Of a DNA stretch of 64,000 nucleotides, positions 38,989 through 47,708 are shown piece after piece. The stretch's first letter is position 1; every line of letters starts with the position of its first letter. The stretch covers positions 1 to 64,000 of the forward strand of contig NZ_JAIGYQ010000006.1 in the NCBI RefSeq assembly GCF_019711685.1, given 5' to 3'. The notes beneath the pieces were generated by a model, which saw only the letters and a program-made list of their open reading frames with translations, did no database searches and was not told where the DNA came from. The DNA comes from Helicobacter turcicus. GTDB taxonomy: Bacteria > Campylobacterota > Campylobacteria > Campylobacterales > Helicobacteraceae. The position numbers and the translations under genes are program-made.

Positions 38989-39002
38989 TTACAAAGCCTT
39001 TT

Positions 39003-40040
39003 TTAATAGAATCTTGCCACATAACGCTTATATAAAAAATATCCCCCATAGCCCCAAGCAATAGATAATAATAACGTTCCAATTAAGGGTGCATAAGTTG
39101 CCATTAAATACATTAAAGCAAAAAACACCCCAACAGCACCCATTGTTTGTAAAATCGTATAATTTTTTTGATAACGTGGATTTTTTACACCAAGTAAAGG
39201 AAAATAAAATAGGCTAATGAGTGGAAAGAGAGAAAGTAGAACATACATACTAAGATTCCGCCTTGTCTTATCCTGCCTTGCATTTTCATAAAATGCTCTC
39301 CTCCAATACTCCACTAAGCCCATATTGCCATCATCTGTAAAATCCACAGCATAACGTAGAATCATAGTATCAAAGCTAATGCGCTCCATCCCATCACTTA
39401 CCTTGCGATAAACCTCGCCATCTTGCAAACGCACTTCCATTAGACCATCAATATTATCAATGTTAGCCTCTTTAGCAAAAATAAGCCCATCTTTTTGACT
39501 ATTCTCACCCTTTTGCAAGGAGAGTAGCACAACATTTTCATAAGTGTCATTCTTGCTTTTTTGCACATACACAAGCCACTCTCCGAGCTTTTGTCCAAAC
39601 TCTCCAGCTTGTAAATTAATACCAATGCTACTTTTACGCTTTTCTAAAAACTGCCGATATGCAATATCACTAAGTGGTGTTAGCACAAGAGATAGCACAA
39701 ATAAGCTTATACTCGCAAGTAATGCTATGGGGGAAAAAATCTTAATAATCTGTTTTGGTGGCATTCCAAGAGCAAATAACACAGGAAGTTCATAATCAAA
39801 ACTAAGACGTGATAGCCCAAACACACACGCGACAAAAAAACTTAGCGGAATCACAAAAAATAACATCATTGGTAATGTGTAAAAATATAAAGTTAATAGC
39901 TCTAAAAAGCTAATTTTTACTACAAAAGTTACTCCTGCAATACGGATAAAAATCACCACAGAAGCAATGAAAAATAGCACTAAAAAAACAGGAAAGAATA
40001 CCTGCGCAAAGCTCTGAAATAAAAAATTTTTAATTCTCAA
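39003..40040 (-). CDS. LPS export permease, LptF/LptG family
   Basis: This 345-residue YjgP/YjgQ protein has three N-terminal membrane helices (FLFQSFAQVFFPVFLVLFF, LLTLYFYTLPMMLFFVIPLSF), the PPKQIIKIFSPIALLASI stretch, a periplasmic jellyroll domain of about 120 residues, and three C-terminal helices. The family forms the inner-membrane channel that takes LPS to the Lpt bridge with LptB2. Adjacency to truA, as I recall from H. pylori and C. jejuni, supports lptF. The start overlaps the upstream metallopeptidase gene by 4 bp. Confidence 0.88.
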   Translation of the reverse strand: MRIKNFLFQSFAQVFFPVFLVLFFIASVVIFIRIAGVTFVVKISFLELLTLYFYTLPMMLFFVIPLSFFVACVFGLSRLSFDYELPVLFALGMPPKQIIKIFSPIALLASISLFVLSLVLTPLSDIAYRQFLEKRKSSIGINLQAGEFGQKLGEWLVYVQKSKNDTYENVVLLSLQKGENSQKDGLIFAKEANIDNIDGLMEVRLQDGEVYRKVSDGMERISFDTMILRYAVDFTDDGNMGLVEYWRRAFYENARQDKTRRNLSMYVLLSLFPLISLFYFPLLGVKNPRYQKNYTILQTMGAVGVFFALMYLMATYAPLIGTLLLSIAWGYGGYFLYKRYVARFY

Positions 40041-40819
40041 TATTTAAAAACCTTATAATAAATTCGTAAATTTTCCTTATGTGTATCAAGCCATAATTGC
40101 GATATTTTAGGATTTGTATCAAATTTTTCTACAAAATCCCAAAAAACTTTGCTGTGATTTTGGTATTTTAAATGCGTAAGCTCATGAATTATTACACTAT
40201 CAATACAATCTTTTGGCATTAAGGAGAGACGCAAAGAAAAGCGGATTTTTTGTGTTTTTGCATAGCAACAACCTAGTTGCCGATAACTCTTGCCAAACTC
40301 AATGGCACTAGGATACAAATTCATAGCTTTTGTAAGAATCTCTATACGTTTTTTCACATAGGACTCTAATAACCCTTTATAGAGTGCTTCTAAAACCCTT
40401 TTATAACGTATATCTTTTGCTTTTATAGAACCAATCCAAAGATTTTGCAAAGATTGTATTTGTGCGCTTTTGGATTCTACCTTAACTTTAGATTCCATTA
40501 ATTTTTGTATGCGCTTTAATATTTTCTCTAATATCCCAGCCTCTTCTAGCTCCGAACACACCGCACTAAACTCCTGCCACTCTCCAAAACAATACATTTT
40601 ATCCTCATAAAACACATCATCTTGTATTGCTCTAAAATGCGACAATACCCAATCCATATTCGCACTTAAAAACTCTAAACAAACTTTCTTAGGGATTCTT
40701 TTTGATTTTTTTAGCACCAAAGCACCCTCCCCATTAAACACCATTTTAACGCCTTTAATACGACTATTCTCTACAAATTTTAGGTGCAATTCACTAGGAA
40801 AATTTTTTGGCAACTGCAA
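40037..40819 (-). CDS. YgjP-like zinc metallopeptidase domain protein (DUF45)
   Basis: This 260-residue cytosolic protein has the DUF45 metal-binding motif HELTHLKYQNHSKVFW at residues 212-227 (His212, Glu213, His216, third ligand His222). The preceding RQLGCCYAKTQKIRFSLRL is another family hallmark. DUF45 proteins resemble SprT/WLM proteases, and some work with type I restriction or DNA repair, but most are uncharacterised. It overlaps the lptF-like gene by 4 bp. Confidence 0.8.
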   Translation of the reverse strand: MQLPKNFPSELHLKFVENSRIKGVKMVFNGEGALVLKKSKRIPKKVCLEFLSANMDWVLSHFRAIQDDVFYEDKMYCFGEWQEFSAVCSELEEAGILEKILKRIQKLMESKVKVESKSAQIQSLQNLWIGSIKAKDIRYKRVLEALYKGLLESYVKKRIEILTKAMNLYPSAIEFGKSYRQLGCCYAKTQKIRFSLRLSLMPKDCIDSVIIHELTHLKYQNHSKVFWDFVEKFDTNPKISQLWLDTHKENLRIYYKVFKY

Positions 40820-40831
40820 GATTCCAACCTA

Positions 40832-42058
40832 TCATTTCAAAGGTGCAAAACGCGTATTTGTAGGCTGTAAAATCTCCACATTATATTGCACTTGTTGTTC
40901 CTTAATCTTTTCTTTAAAATACCGCTTCGCACTAGGCACACTCTTAGTATAAAAATACTCAATTGCAAATGCAGTTGTGTAGTTAATCCAATTGTATTCC
41001 AAATCTGCACTCAAAAGCTTTGCATTCTCTACAAGCAAACTCTGCAAAGGCATAATAGAATTTGCGATATACATATTTGCCCTATCACGTTCCTGTGTTA
41101 TGGAAAGCAAACTTGGATTGTAATTAATCTGCGTGGAATATATCGCTTTTGGGCGAATGTCATTATAAGTAATTTGTGAGAGAATAATACTAGAGTTTGT
41201 TACTGGGGTATTTAGAAAGATACGTGTTGCACGCAATGTGCTTTTTAGACCTTTTATCTCTTTTGGAAAATTTGGATTCTGCTTTATATTAAAACTTTGT
41301 GTGTATATAAGGTTAGAATTCACCTCTTGTGTGTAGGCTTGCATTTGTCTGCCTATAAGACTATCATCATAAAAACTTGTCGCACTCACGTTTGGATTTA
41401 AGGCGGAGAGTTTTTGGATTTGCTCTAAATAACTAATTCCACCAAAAATCACATTTGGTGTGCTAATTTCTCTCTCAAGCTGCATTTTATGCACCGTTGG
41501 AATAAACACAAGCATATTAGGTTGTAACATGTTTATTGCATTTGCTCCCTCTTGTGTAACAATGGCAATGACTTGACGATAACCCTTAGTGTAAATTGCT
41601 TGCAAAATTGCTTGCATATCCTCTAGTGATTCTGTTTTAGAATCAAAAATCTCAAAATTAAAATGTCCTTTTTGGCTTAAAAGATAGCTTAAAATGACAT
41701 TTGTTGTTGTGCTAGAATAACGTCCCACGCTTTTACGCGGAAACATTAACGCAATATTAAAAAATGGCTTCTGTGTGCCTAAAAAATAGGGAATCTCGGA
41801 AATCTCTAATGCGCTTAAAAGTGTATTTAACTCGGCAATAATCGCTTCATTTTGATTATCCTTATCCACATTAGCGATAAAAGAAAATACCTGCCCTTTT
41901 TCTAAAAAACCTCTCAAACAGCTTGTGTTGCATTTCTTGCTTTGAAGATTTAACACCTCTATACTTGGCGAAGGCAATGGTGAGAGATATTTCCCACTAG
42001 CTAACCCAAATTGTGGATACACTAGCACCAATACACACATAACTATTCTCTTAAACAT
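40832..42058 (-). CDS. Periplasmic binding-protein-like protein of unknown function
   Basis: This 408-residue protein has a signal peptide (MFKRIVMCVLVLVYPQFGLA). The mature part alternates strands and helices as in type I periplasmic binding proteins: PFFNIALMFPRKSVG, AILQAIYTKGYRQVIAIVTQEGA, MLVFIPTVHKMQ, NVIFGGISYLEQI. LpoA, an activator of a peptidoglycan synthase, has such a domain, so a cell-wall role is possible but not shown. Conserved cysteines sit near NTSCLRG. It overlaps the UDG-like gene by 8 bp. Confidence 0.5.
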   Translation of the reverse strand: MFKRIVMCVLVLVYPQFGLASGKYLSPLPSPSIEVLNLQSKKCNTSCLRGFLEKGQVFSFIANVDKDNQNEAIIAELNTLLSALEISEIPYFLGTQKPFFNIALMFPRKSVGRYSSTTTNVILSYLLSQKGHFNFEIFDSKTESLEDMQAILQAIYTKGYRQVIAIVTQEGANAINMLQPNMLVFIPTVHKMQLEREISTPNVIFGGISYLEQIQKLSALNPNVSATSFYDDSLIGRQMQAYTQEVNSNLIYTQSFNIKQNPNFPKEIKGLKSTLRATRIFLNTPVTNSSIILSQITYNDIRPKAIYSTQINYNPSLLSITQERDRANMYIANSIMPLQSLLVENAKLLSADLEYNWINYTTAFAIEYFYTKSVPSAKRYFKEKIKEQQVQYNVEILQPTNTRFAPLK

Positions 42059-42725
42059 TTTTCTCTCCCATTAAACGTTTTAATTCTAAAAACTCTCTAT
42101 GCGCATTAATCTTTAGCTCTGGCTGTCGCATAAGAAGTGATAAGGCAAATGTTGGAAACACCGCATAATGATTCCATTTTAAAAGCTTCCCTTGCACACC
42201 ATTATAACTATTCTCATCTTTTGTGAGGTATGAATACGTTTCAGCTCCCAAAATTACAAGTATCTTAGCACCACAAAATTCTAATTGTTTTAAAAAATAT
42301 CCCATACATGATTCTATGCTTACCTGCGCACTTTGCTTTGGAATCTCACATTTTAAAAGTGAGAGAATAGACACCTCTTTTAAAGATAGCTTGAACACGC
42401 CCTCAATAATATTTTTTAACATAATAGAAGCTCTAGAACTAAAACGGATTTGTTCATCAAATAAAGGGGAAAGCGTAACAAAAACTAGCTTAGAATTCGC
42501 ATTACAAAGTCCAAAATTCGGCTTAGAGGATTTTTGCGCACACAACTTGCAAGATTCCACCATCATCTTTAAATCCCCTATATTTTGACTTTGGAATCTC
42601 TGTTGTGTAGGTGCTAGGAATTGTGGCTCACAATAAGAGAAGCCACAAGAGTGCAATAAATAAAGCTTTTTTAAAAGCAAGGCTTGATGAAGTGTTTGCA
42701 AAAGTTCCCCAATAAATAAATGCAA
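42051..42725 (-). CDS. Family 4-like uracil-DNA glycosylase, probably catalytically altered
   Basis: This 224-residue protein keeps the four cysteines of an iron-sulfur UDG in the right spacing: Cys59-x2-Cys62 (ESCKLC) and Cys126-x13-Cys140 (LKCEIPK through IESC). The fold markers KLVFVTLSP and AKILVILGAETYSYL are also there. The active-site motifs look degenerate. The GEAPG-type water-activating loop is replaced by TLSPLFDEQ, and the HPS/HPA motif by FPTFALSLLMR, with no His. It may bind uracil or DNA damage without excising, or use a different mechanism. It is the first gene of the run ending in truA. Confidence 0.6.
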   Translation of the reverse strand: MHLFIGELLQTLHQALLLKKLYLLHSCGFSYCEPQFLAPTQQRFQSQNIGDLKMMVESCKLCAQKSSKPNFGLCNANSKLVFVTLSPLFDEQIRFSSRASIMLKNIIEGVFKLSLKEVSILSLLKCEIPKQSAQVSIESCMGYFLKQLEFCGAKILVILGAETYSYLTKDENSYNGVQGKLLKWNHYAVFPTFALSLLMRQPELKINAHREFLELKRLMGEKNV

Positions 42726-42752
42726 TTATAAATTAAAATTATTAAACACTTC

Positions 42753-42839
42753 TTATTTAAATCTGCGCCGATACCAAAGGAATACTAGCATCACTACACC
42801 AAAAAATACAATTTCAAGTAGCAGTGATTTTAGTTCCAC
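42753..42839 (-). CDS. Possible 28-residue single-span membrane peptide
   Basis: A GTG that overlaps the stop of the preceding EF-hand gene (TAGTG) opens a frame reading VELKSLLLEIVFFGVVMLVF and ending LWYRRRFK. It is one hydrophobic span followed by a basic tail, as in genuine small membrane proteins oriented with the C-terminus in the cytosol. No clear Shine-Dalgarno is visible, so translation would depend on coupling to the upstream gene. The function is unknown. Confidence 0.4.
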   Translation of the reverse strand: MELKSLLLEIVFFGVVMLVFLWYRRRFK

Positions 42840-44173
42840 TACACACTTTCTACTATATTTTTTAAAAGTGCCTCACTTTTTAATAAATTTGTGCGCTCAA
42901 TCTCACTTAAGGTTTCTAAGTAGTTTGTATTCACATAATCTTTTACATCTTTCTTGTTTGCAATCTCTACTTTTGCCTCATCTTTTGCACCAAGATTTAA
43001 AAGTGTATCCCCAAATGAATCCTTTGTTAAATCAAAATTAAACTTCCAAATTACAAACATCTCCACATTTCCACTTTCTTTAGCACCGACTCTAAATAAC
43101 ATCGCCTTGCCATCATCGCCCATCATTTCATTGAGATTAATTGCCCCATCAAAGTTGCTATCTTGCGCAATAGTATGGTTGATAAAATCGCCAATATTAT
43201 CAATAAACCCCACTTGTTCTAAAAACTTCTTTTGGGATTCCAAATCCCCACCAATTTTATTTGCAAGAGAATAATAGCTCCCATCACCCAAACTTACAAA
43301 ATTCTTTAAATGCACGCCTTCTTCTAGGCTAATTTGCCCATTGCCATCACTATCAGCACTTAAATATCCCGTCTTATATGCTGCATCATAATAAAAGCCT
43401 TTAACATAATCACTTGCTTCCTCTAATGAGCCAAATTGCTGGATAAGTTTTTTTGCATTTTCATCGCTTAAAGGCACACTCACTTTTTTTCCACTCACCT
43501 CATCAATGAAATCCACTGCTTGTTTTATGGACTTATCCTCTTTTTTATCCTCTGCTACTTCTAAAGGATTATACGCATTTTTAATCTCTTCGCTAACATT
43601 ACTTGGGGCTTTAGGGCTTGTTTGGACAATTGCTTTATCTAAGATTCCGCCTTTTTTACTCTCTCTTTTTACTAAAGCGTCATTTTCCACACTTTGCAAA
43701 ATAGTTTCTTTCATCTTTTTTTGGATTTCTAGATCTTCCTTTCTTGCTACCTGTAATGGATTATTTGTCTGTGGTTGCACCTGCTCTTTATTTGCAATGT
43801 TTATAGCTGAAGCTAACATTGCGTCATTTTTTGCAGCCATTTGACTTTGTTTTTTAGCCTCACTAGATTCCATACCTCCTCCTAGCATTCCAAGTGCTGA
43901 AGAGCTATTTTCTGTTGTCTTTTGCAAACTTTCCTTTAAAGCCTCTATATCAACTTCTTTAGCAATTTTTGGCTCTACATAGCCATTATTTTGGAGCTGT
44001 GTTATTGCTTCTTTAATAAGTTGTTGTTTTTTGAAATAATCATCTTGCGTAGAGCTTGTGCTAAATCTCTCATTTTTATTTTTTGGATGTAGAGCTTCTT
44101 GCATTAATGCACCATAATCCACGCCCTGCATATAAGATTGAACACCTGTTCTATCAGAATACCAATAAGACAT
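42839..44173 (-). CDS. EF-hand protein under a sigma54-type promoter
   Basis: This 444-residue protein has no signal peptide. The N-terminal 260 residues are polar and Lys/Gln-rich, with SYMQGVDYGALMQEAL at the start. Two EF-hand loops follow: DSDGNGQISLEEG near residue 274 and DSNFDGAINLNEM near residue 335, both with the usual acidic residues at positions 1, 3, 5 and 12. AAGGAT precedes the ATG. A sigma54-type promoter lies 62-77 bases upstream, which in this group marks middle and late flagellar genes. It may be a flagellum-associated or flagellum-secreted calcium-binding protein. Confidence 0.6.
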   Translation of the reverse strand: MSYWYSDRTGVQSYMQGVDYGALMQEALHPKNKNERFSTSSTQDDYFKKQQLIKEAITQLQNNGYVEPKIAKEVDIEALKESLQKTTENSSSALGMLGGGMESSEAKKQSQMAAKNDAMLASAINIANKEQVQPQTNNPLQVARKEDLEIQKKMKETILQSVENDALVKRESKKGGILDKAIVQTSPKAPSNVSEEIKNAYNPLEVAEDKKEDKSIKQAVDFIDEVSGKKVSVPLSDENAKKLIQQFGSLEEASDYVKGFYYDAAYKTGYLSADSDGNGQISLEEGVHLKNFVSLGDGSYYSLANKIGGDLESQKKFLEQVGFIDNIGDFINHTIAQDSNFDGAINLNEMMGDDGKAMLFRVGAKESGNVEMFVIWKFNFDLTKDSFGDTLLNLGAKDEAKVEIANKKDVKDYVNTNYLETLSEIERTNLLKSEALLKNIVESV

Positions 44174-44549
44174 TTTCTATCCTTAAATTTTAGATTTTAT
44201 CCTTAAACTTTAAGCAATTCCTTTGGTATTTTATAAGCAAAAATCATTCCTAAATATTTTAATTTGAATATGTTTTAAAACCTTAAAGAATATAAAATTT
44301 AGTGGCTATAAGGGCAAAAGGTAAGATTCTAGAAAACCAAAAGGACACAAAGTATAAGGAATTTCAAAGAAACCGAAATTATAGAGTTAAAAAATCCTTC
44401 AAAACTGAAAGCTATCAAGGATGCTTCAATTATTACACTAAATATAACAAAAAAAAGAACAAAAGAAGCTTTATTTGTAATTAAAGATACAAAAAATTCT
44501 TTATAGCTTGATGATTCAAAAAAAATGTGCAGAAATAAGAAAGCTTCAT
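44174..44549. other. Intergenic stretch with promoter and possible remnant
   Basis: The left third holds the sigma54 promoter of the EF-hand gene. The rest (about 44290-44540) is purine-rich and has a plus-strand frame encoding TEIIELKNPSKLKAIKDASI and then TKEALFVIKDTKNSL, which looks protein-like but has no start or ribosome site and is bounded by a stop upstream. I read it as a gene remnant and cannot name it. Confidence 0.4.
44235..44250 (-). promoter_or_regulatory. Sigma54 (RpoN) promoter
   Basis: On the minus strand GGAATGATTTTTGCTT has the diagnostic GG and GC dinucleotides separated by ten bases, and the GGAA-N6-TTGCTT form seen in Helicobacter and Campylobacter. It lies 62 bases before the EF-hand gene's ATG. 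Confidence 0.65.
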
Positions 44550-45512
44550 TTAATATTCAATTCCAACCGCTCGCAAAGCATCACGGATTGCACGCATTTG
44601 GATATTTTTATCAAAGCACCATTTAGGAGCTAGTAGCGTATCATTACGCACACCAGCACTAACTCTATGCAAAACAATATTTTTAGGGATTACTTTTAAG
44701 GATTCCACAATCAAATCAATATAATCATTAAGTGTTATGGGTGCATATTCCCCTTTTTCGTATAAATTTGCAAGTAGAGTCTTTTCAATAATATACAAAG
44801 GATGTACCTTAATCCCATCACTTCCCCACTCAAGCACTGTTTTTAGAGTATGGAGCATCATCTCCTTTGTCTCCTTTGGCAACCCATAAATAATATGCGA
44901 ACAAGTTTTTAAGCCTCTCTTCTTACTTTCTTTAATACAGAACTCCATATTTTCCGTGCCATGCCCACGATTTATAAATGCTAAAGTTTCATCATACACA
45001 GATTGGATTCCATATTCCACCCAAATTTCTTGCTTTCTTTTTTGTGAGAGTTCCGCTAGAAAATCAAGTAATTTTAAATCCACACTATCTGTACGTGTGC
45101 CAATAGACATTCCGACCACATTTGGCAAACTTAGTGCCTCTGTATAGAGTTTTTGGAGCGTATCAAAAGGCGCATAAGTGTTTGTAAAGGATTGAAAATA
45201 AATCATATAACGTTCCACTCCAAACTTATTGCGATGAAATTCGCTTTGCCAATCAAATTGGCTATGCAATTGCTTTAACTGCATCTCCAAAAGCGGATTT
45301 TCTTGCATATTTGGATGCATTGTGATACGCACTTTTGGTTCTTTATCAAGTGTTGGAGAAAAACTCTCGTTTTTACAAAAAATACAACCTCCACGCGCCA
45401 CACTCCCATCAATATTTGGGCAAGTAAAACCAGCAAGCGCAATAGGAATCTTACGTACCCTTTGACCAAAACGGCGCTTACAATAGCGCCCAAATGTTAG
45501 CATTTGTTTCAC
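44550..45512 (-). CDS. Radical SAM protein, YhcC (TIGR01212) family
   Basis: This protein of about 320 residues has the family's cluster motif CPNIDGSVARGGCIFC (Cys-x11-Cys-x2-Cys) near residue 31. It also has FGRYCKRRFGQRVRKIP at the start, YFQSFTNTYAP, VGMSIGTRTDSVD and VEYGIQSVYDETLAFINRGH. The reaction is unknown, although relatives include tRNA-modifying enzymes. It can start at a GTG (45512, AAGGTGG just upstream) or at the ATG three codons later. It follows purF by 8 bp. Confidence 0.82.
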   Translation of the reverse strand: MKQMLTFGRYCKRRFGQRVRKIPIALAGFTCPNIDGSVARGGCIFCKNESFSPTLDKEPKVRITMHPNMQENPLLEMQLKQLHSQFDWQSEFHRNKFGVERYMIYFQSFTNTYAPFDTLQKLYTEALSLPNVVGMSIGTRTDSVDLKLLDFLAELSQKRKQEIWVEYGIQSVYDETLAFINRGHGTENMEFCIKESKKRGLKTCSHIIYGLPKETKEMMLHTLKTVLEWGSDGIKVHPLYIIEKTLLANLYEKGEYAPITLNDYIDLIVESLKVIPKNIVLHRVSAGVRNDTLLAPKWCFDKNIQMRAIRDALRAVGIEY

Positions 45513-45520
45513 ACGCCACC

Positions 45521-46930
45521 TTAAACAATATATTTACCATCAAAACAAGCTTGACAATATTGATAATCTTGCACACTAATACTACGTTTCAAACCCTCTA
45601 GCGACAAAAACGTTAAAGAATCCGCACCGATAAACTTACAAACTTCCTCTTCGCACATTTTTGCACTAATAAGTTCCTCTTTATTAGGCGTATCCACTCC
45701 ATAAAAACAGGGTGAAATCGTGGGTGGTGAAGAGATTCTCATATGAATTTCTTTTACTCCACAATCGCGTAAAATTTTCACAATCTGGCGACTTGTCGTC
45801 CCGCGCACAATGGAATCATCAATCACAACCACGCGCTTATTTTCTATTAACTCTCGGATTGGGTTTAGCTTTAGACGCACCTTAAGTTCCCTAATTTGCT
45901 GCGTTGGCTCAATAAATGTTCGCCCAACATAATGATTGCGGATAATGCCTAGTTCAAAAGGGATTCCACTTTGCTTAGAATATCCAAGAGCAGCAGCCAC
46001 GCCACTATCAGGCACAGGAATCACCAAATCTGCACTCACAGGGCTTTCTTTAGCTAATTCCTTTCCCATATTTTTACGAATATCATATACTAAATGCCCA
46101 AAAACTTTGCTATCAGGACGCGCAAAATACACATGCTCAAACACACAAGGATAAGGATTCTTTGACATAATACTATGCGATTCCATTCCCTCACTTGAAA
46201 ACACAAGCATTTCACCGGGCTCTACATCGCGGATATATCTTGCCCCCACTAAATCAAAAGCGCAAGTTTCACTAGCGACAATATAACCTTTACTCCCATC
46301 AGCATTTGTTACCTCGCCTAACGATAAGGGACGAAATCCGTTTCTATCTCGGATTACAAACATTTTTTTGCGACTTAAAATCACAAAACAAAACGCACCC
46401 TCTAGCTTAGTTACCGCCTCTTTAATCCTCTCTATTAGACTTTCTTTCTTGGACCTTGCGATAAGATGGATAAGGTTTTCTGTATCCATATAGCTTTGAA
46501 AAATTGCTCCCTCGCTAATGAGTTCATCGCGGATTTTATGCGCATTAGTAAGATTGCCATTATGCACAATGGCAACTTCTCCTAAATCATAACGTGCAAA
46601 AATGGGTTGCGCATCTGCGATAGAATCCCCACCAGCTGTGGAGTAGCGATTATGTCCCACTGCGCTAAAACCTTTGAGTTTATTTAGCTTATCATCACAA
46701 AAAACCTCTGTAACTAAGCCATGTCCTTTAATTGTGGTGATTTTTTCTCCATTACTTGTCGCAATCCCAGATGCCTCCTGCCCCCTATGTTGCATAGAAA
46801 AAAGGGAGTAATACGCTAGACTTGCCGCATTTTGTGTATTATACACGCCAACAACTGCACATTCTTCTTGCCAACTTTTATTCTGCCAACTGCTATTTTC
46901 TGCAGTTTGACACATTAGCTTTGCTTTCAC
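45521..46930 (-). CDS. purF: Amidophosphoribosyltransferase
   Basis: PurF makes 5-phosphoribosylamine from PRPP and glutamine, the first step of purine synthesis. A propeptide of about 25 residues precedes the catalytic Cys in EECAVVGVYN, which becomes the N-terminus after cleavage. GHNRYSTAGGDSIADAQP is the glutaminase site, and VVVIDDSIVRGTTSRQIV is the PRPP-binding loop. It begins at a GTG (46930) or at the ATG five codons later. It lies between dapB and the YhcC-type gene in one minus-strand run. Confidence 0.96.
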   Translation of the reverse strand: MKAKLMCQTAENSSWQNKSWQEECAVVGVYNTQNAASLAYYSLFSMQHRGQEASGIATSNGEKITTIKGHGLVTEVFCDDKLNKLKGFSAVGHNRYSTAGGDSIADAQPIFARYDLGEVAIVHNGNLTNAHKIRDELISEGAIFQSYMDTENLIHLIARSKKESLIERIKEAVTKLEGAFCFVILSRKKMFVIRDRNGFRPLSLGEVTNADGSKGYIVASETCAFDLVGARYIRDVEPGEMLVFSSEGMESHSIMSKNPYPCVFEHVYFARPDSKVFGHLVYDIRKNMGKELAKESPVSADLVIPVPDSGVAAALGYSKQSGIPFELGIIRNHYVGRTFIEPTQQIRELKVRLKLNPIRELIENKRVVVIDDSIVRGTTSRQIVKILRDCGVKEIHMRISSPPTISPCFYGVDTPNKEELISAKMCEEEVCKFIGADSLTFLSLEGLKRSISVQDYQYCQACFDGKYIV

Positions 46931-46931
46931 A

Positions 46932-47699
46932 TTATAGCCCTAAAGCATCGTCAATGCCATATAAGCCATTTGGTTGATTTCTTAGCCAAAGTGCTGCTTT
47001 AATTGCACCTTGTGCAAAAGTTGCACGTGATGTTGCTGTATGAATGAGTTCCAAATACTCACCATCTCCATAAAATCCGACATTATGGATTCCAGCAACA
47101 TCACCTCCACGTAGTGCCATTACACCAATCTCATCTTTACTACGCTCACCAATATTACCATTTCTACCACTTTGACGCACAGAATCCAAATCTAGCCCCC
47201 TAGCTTGTGCGCAAGTTTGTGCTAAATGTAATGCCGTGCCGCTTGGAGAATCTTTTTTATGGTGATGATGTGTCTCTACAATTTCAATATCAAAATCACG
47301 CAATGTGCTAGCCACAAGCTTAACTGCCTTATTCAACACAGCAACGCCTAGCGACATATTACTTGCATAAAGAATTGGCATTTTTTTAGACGCTTCTTTA
47401 ATAAGATTTTCATGGTGTGCTTCAAGTCCTGTTGTGCCTATCACAATTGGCTTTGGATTCTCTAATGCCACTTCAAGCAATGCTCTTGTCCCCTCAGCAG
47501 TTGTAAAATCAATAATCGCATCTGTGCTTCCTAAAAATACTTTTAAATCTTTTGTGATTAAAACACCCGGGTCAATGGAAAAATCCAAATCCTTACGCAC
47601 ATACACAGAGTTTAGTTTGACTACATTGCTTTTCTTTGCTAGTTCAACAAGAAGCTGCCCTACACGACCACCTGCACCAAAGACTCCAATACCCAACAT
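46932..47699 (-). CDS. dapB: 4-hydroxy-tetrahydrodipicolinate reductase
   Basis: This 255-residue DapB acts in lysine and diaminopimelate synthesis. The nucleotide motif is GVFGAGGRVGQLL near residue 4. The catalytic segment is VETHHHHKKDSPSGTALHLA near residue 140, with the conserved His pair and Lys. The C-terminal strand motif is FAQGAIKAALWL. It is one base from purF downstream and nine bases from trxB upstream. Confidence 0.96.
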   Translation of the reverse strand: MLGIGVFGAGGRVGQLLVELAKKSNVVKLNSVYVRKDLDFSIDPGVLITKDLKVFLGSTDAIIDFTTAEGTRALLEVALENPKPIVIGTTGLEAHHENLIKEASKKMPILYASNMSLGVAVLNKAVKLVASTLRDFDIEIVETHHHHKKDSPSGTALHLAQTCAQARGLDLDSVRQSGRNGNIGERSKDEIGVMALRGGDVAGIHNVGFYGDGEYLELIHTATSRATFAQGAIKAALWLRNQPNGLYGIDDALGL

Positions 47700-47708
47700 A
47701 TCTATCCT

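Noticed and set aside
44302-44484. 60-codon frame starting at GTG
   Set aside because: The product is a Lys/Asn/Tyr-rich string from purine-rich DNA with no ribosome site. Another frame of the same DNA looks more protein-like, so this is not called as a gene.
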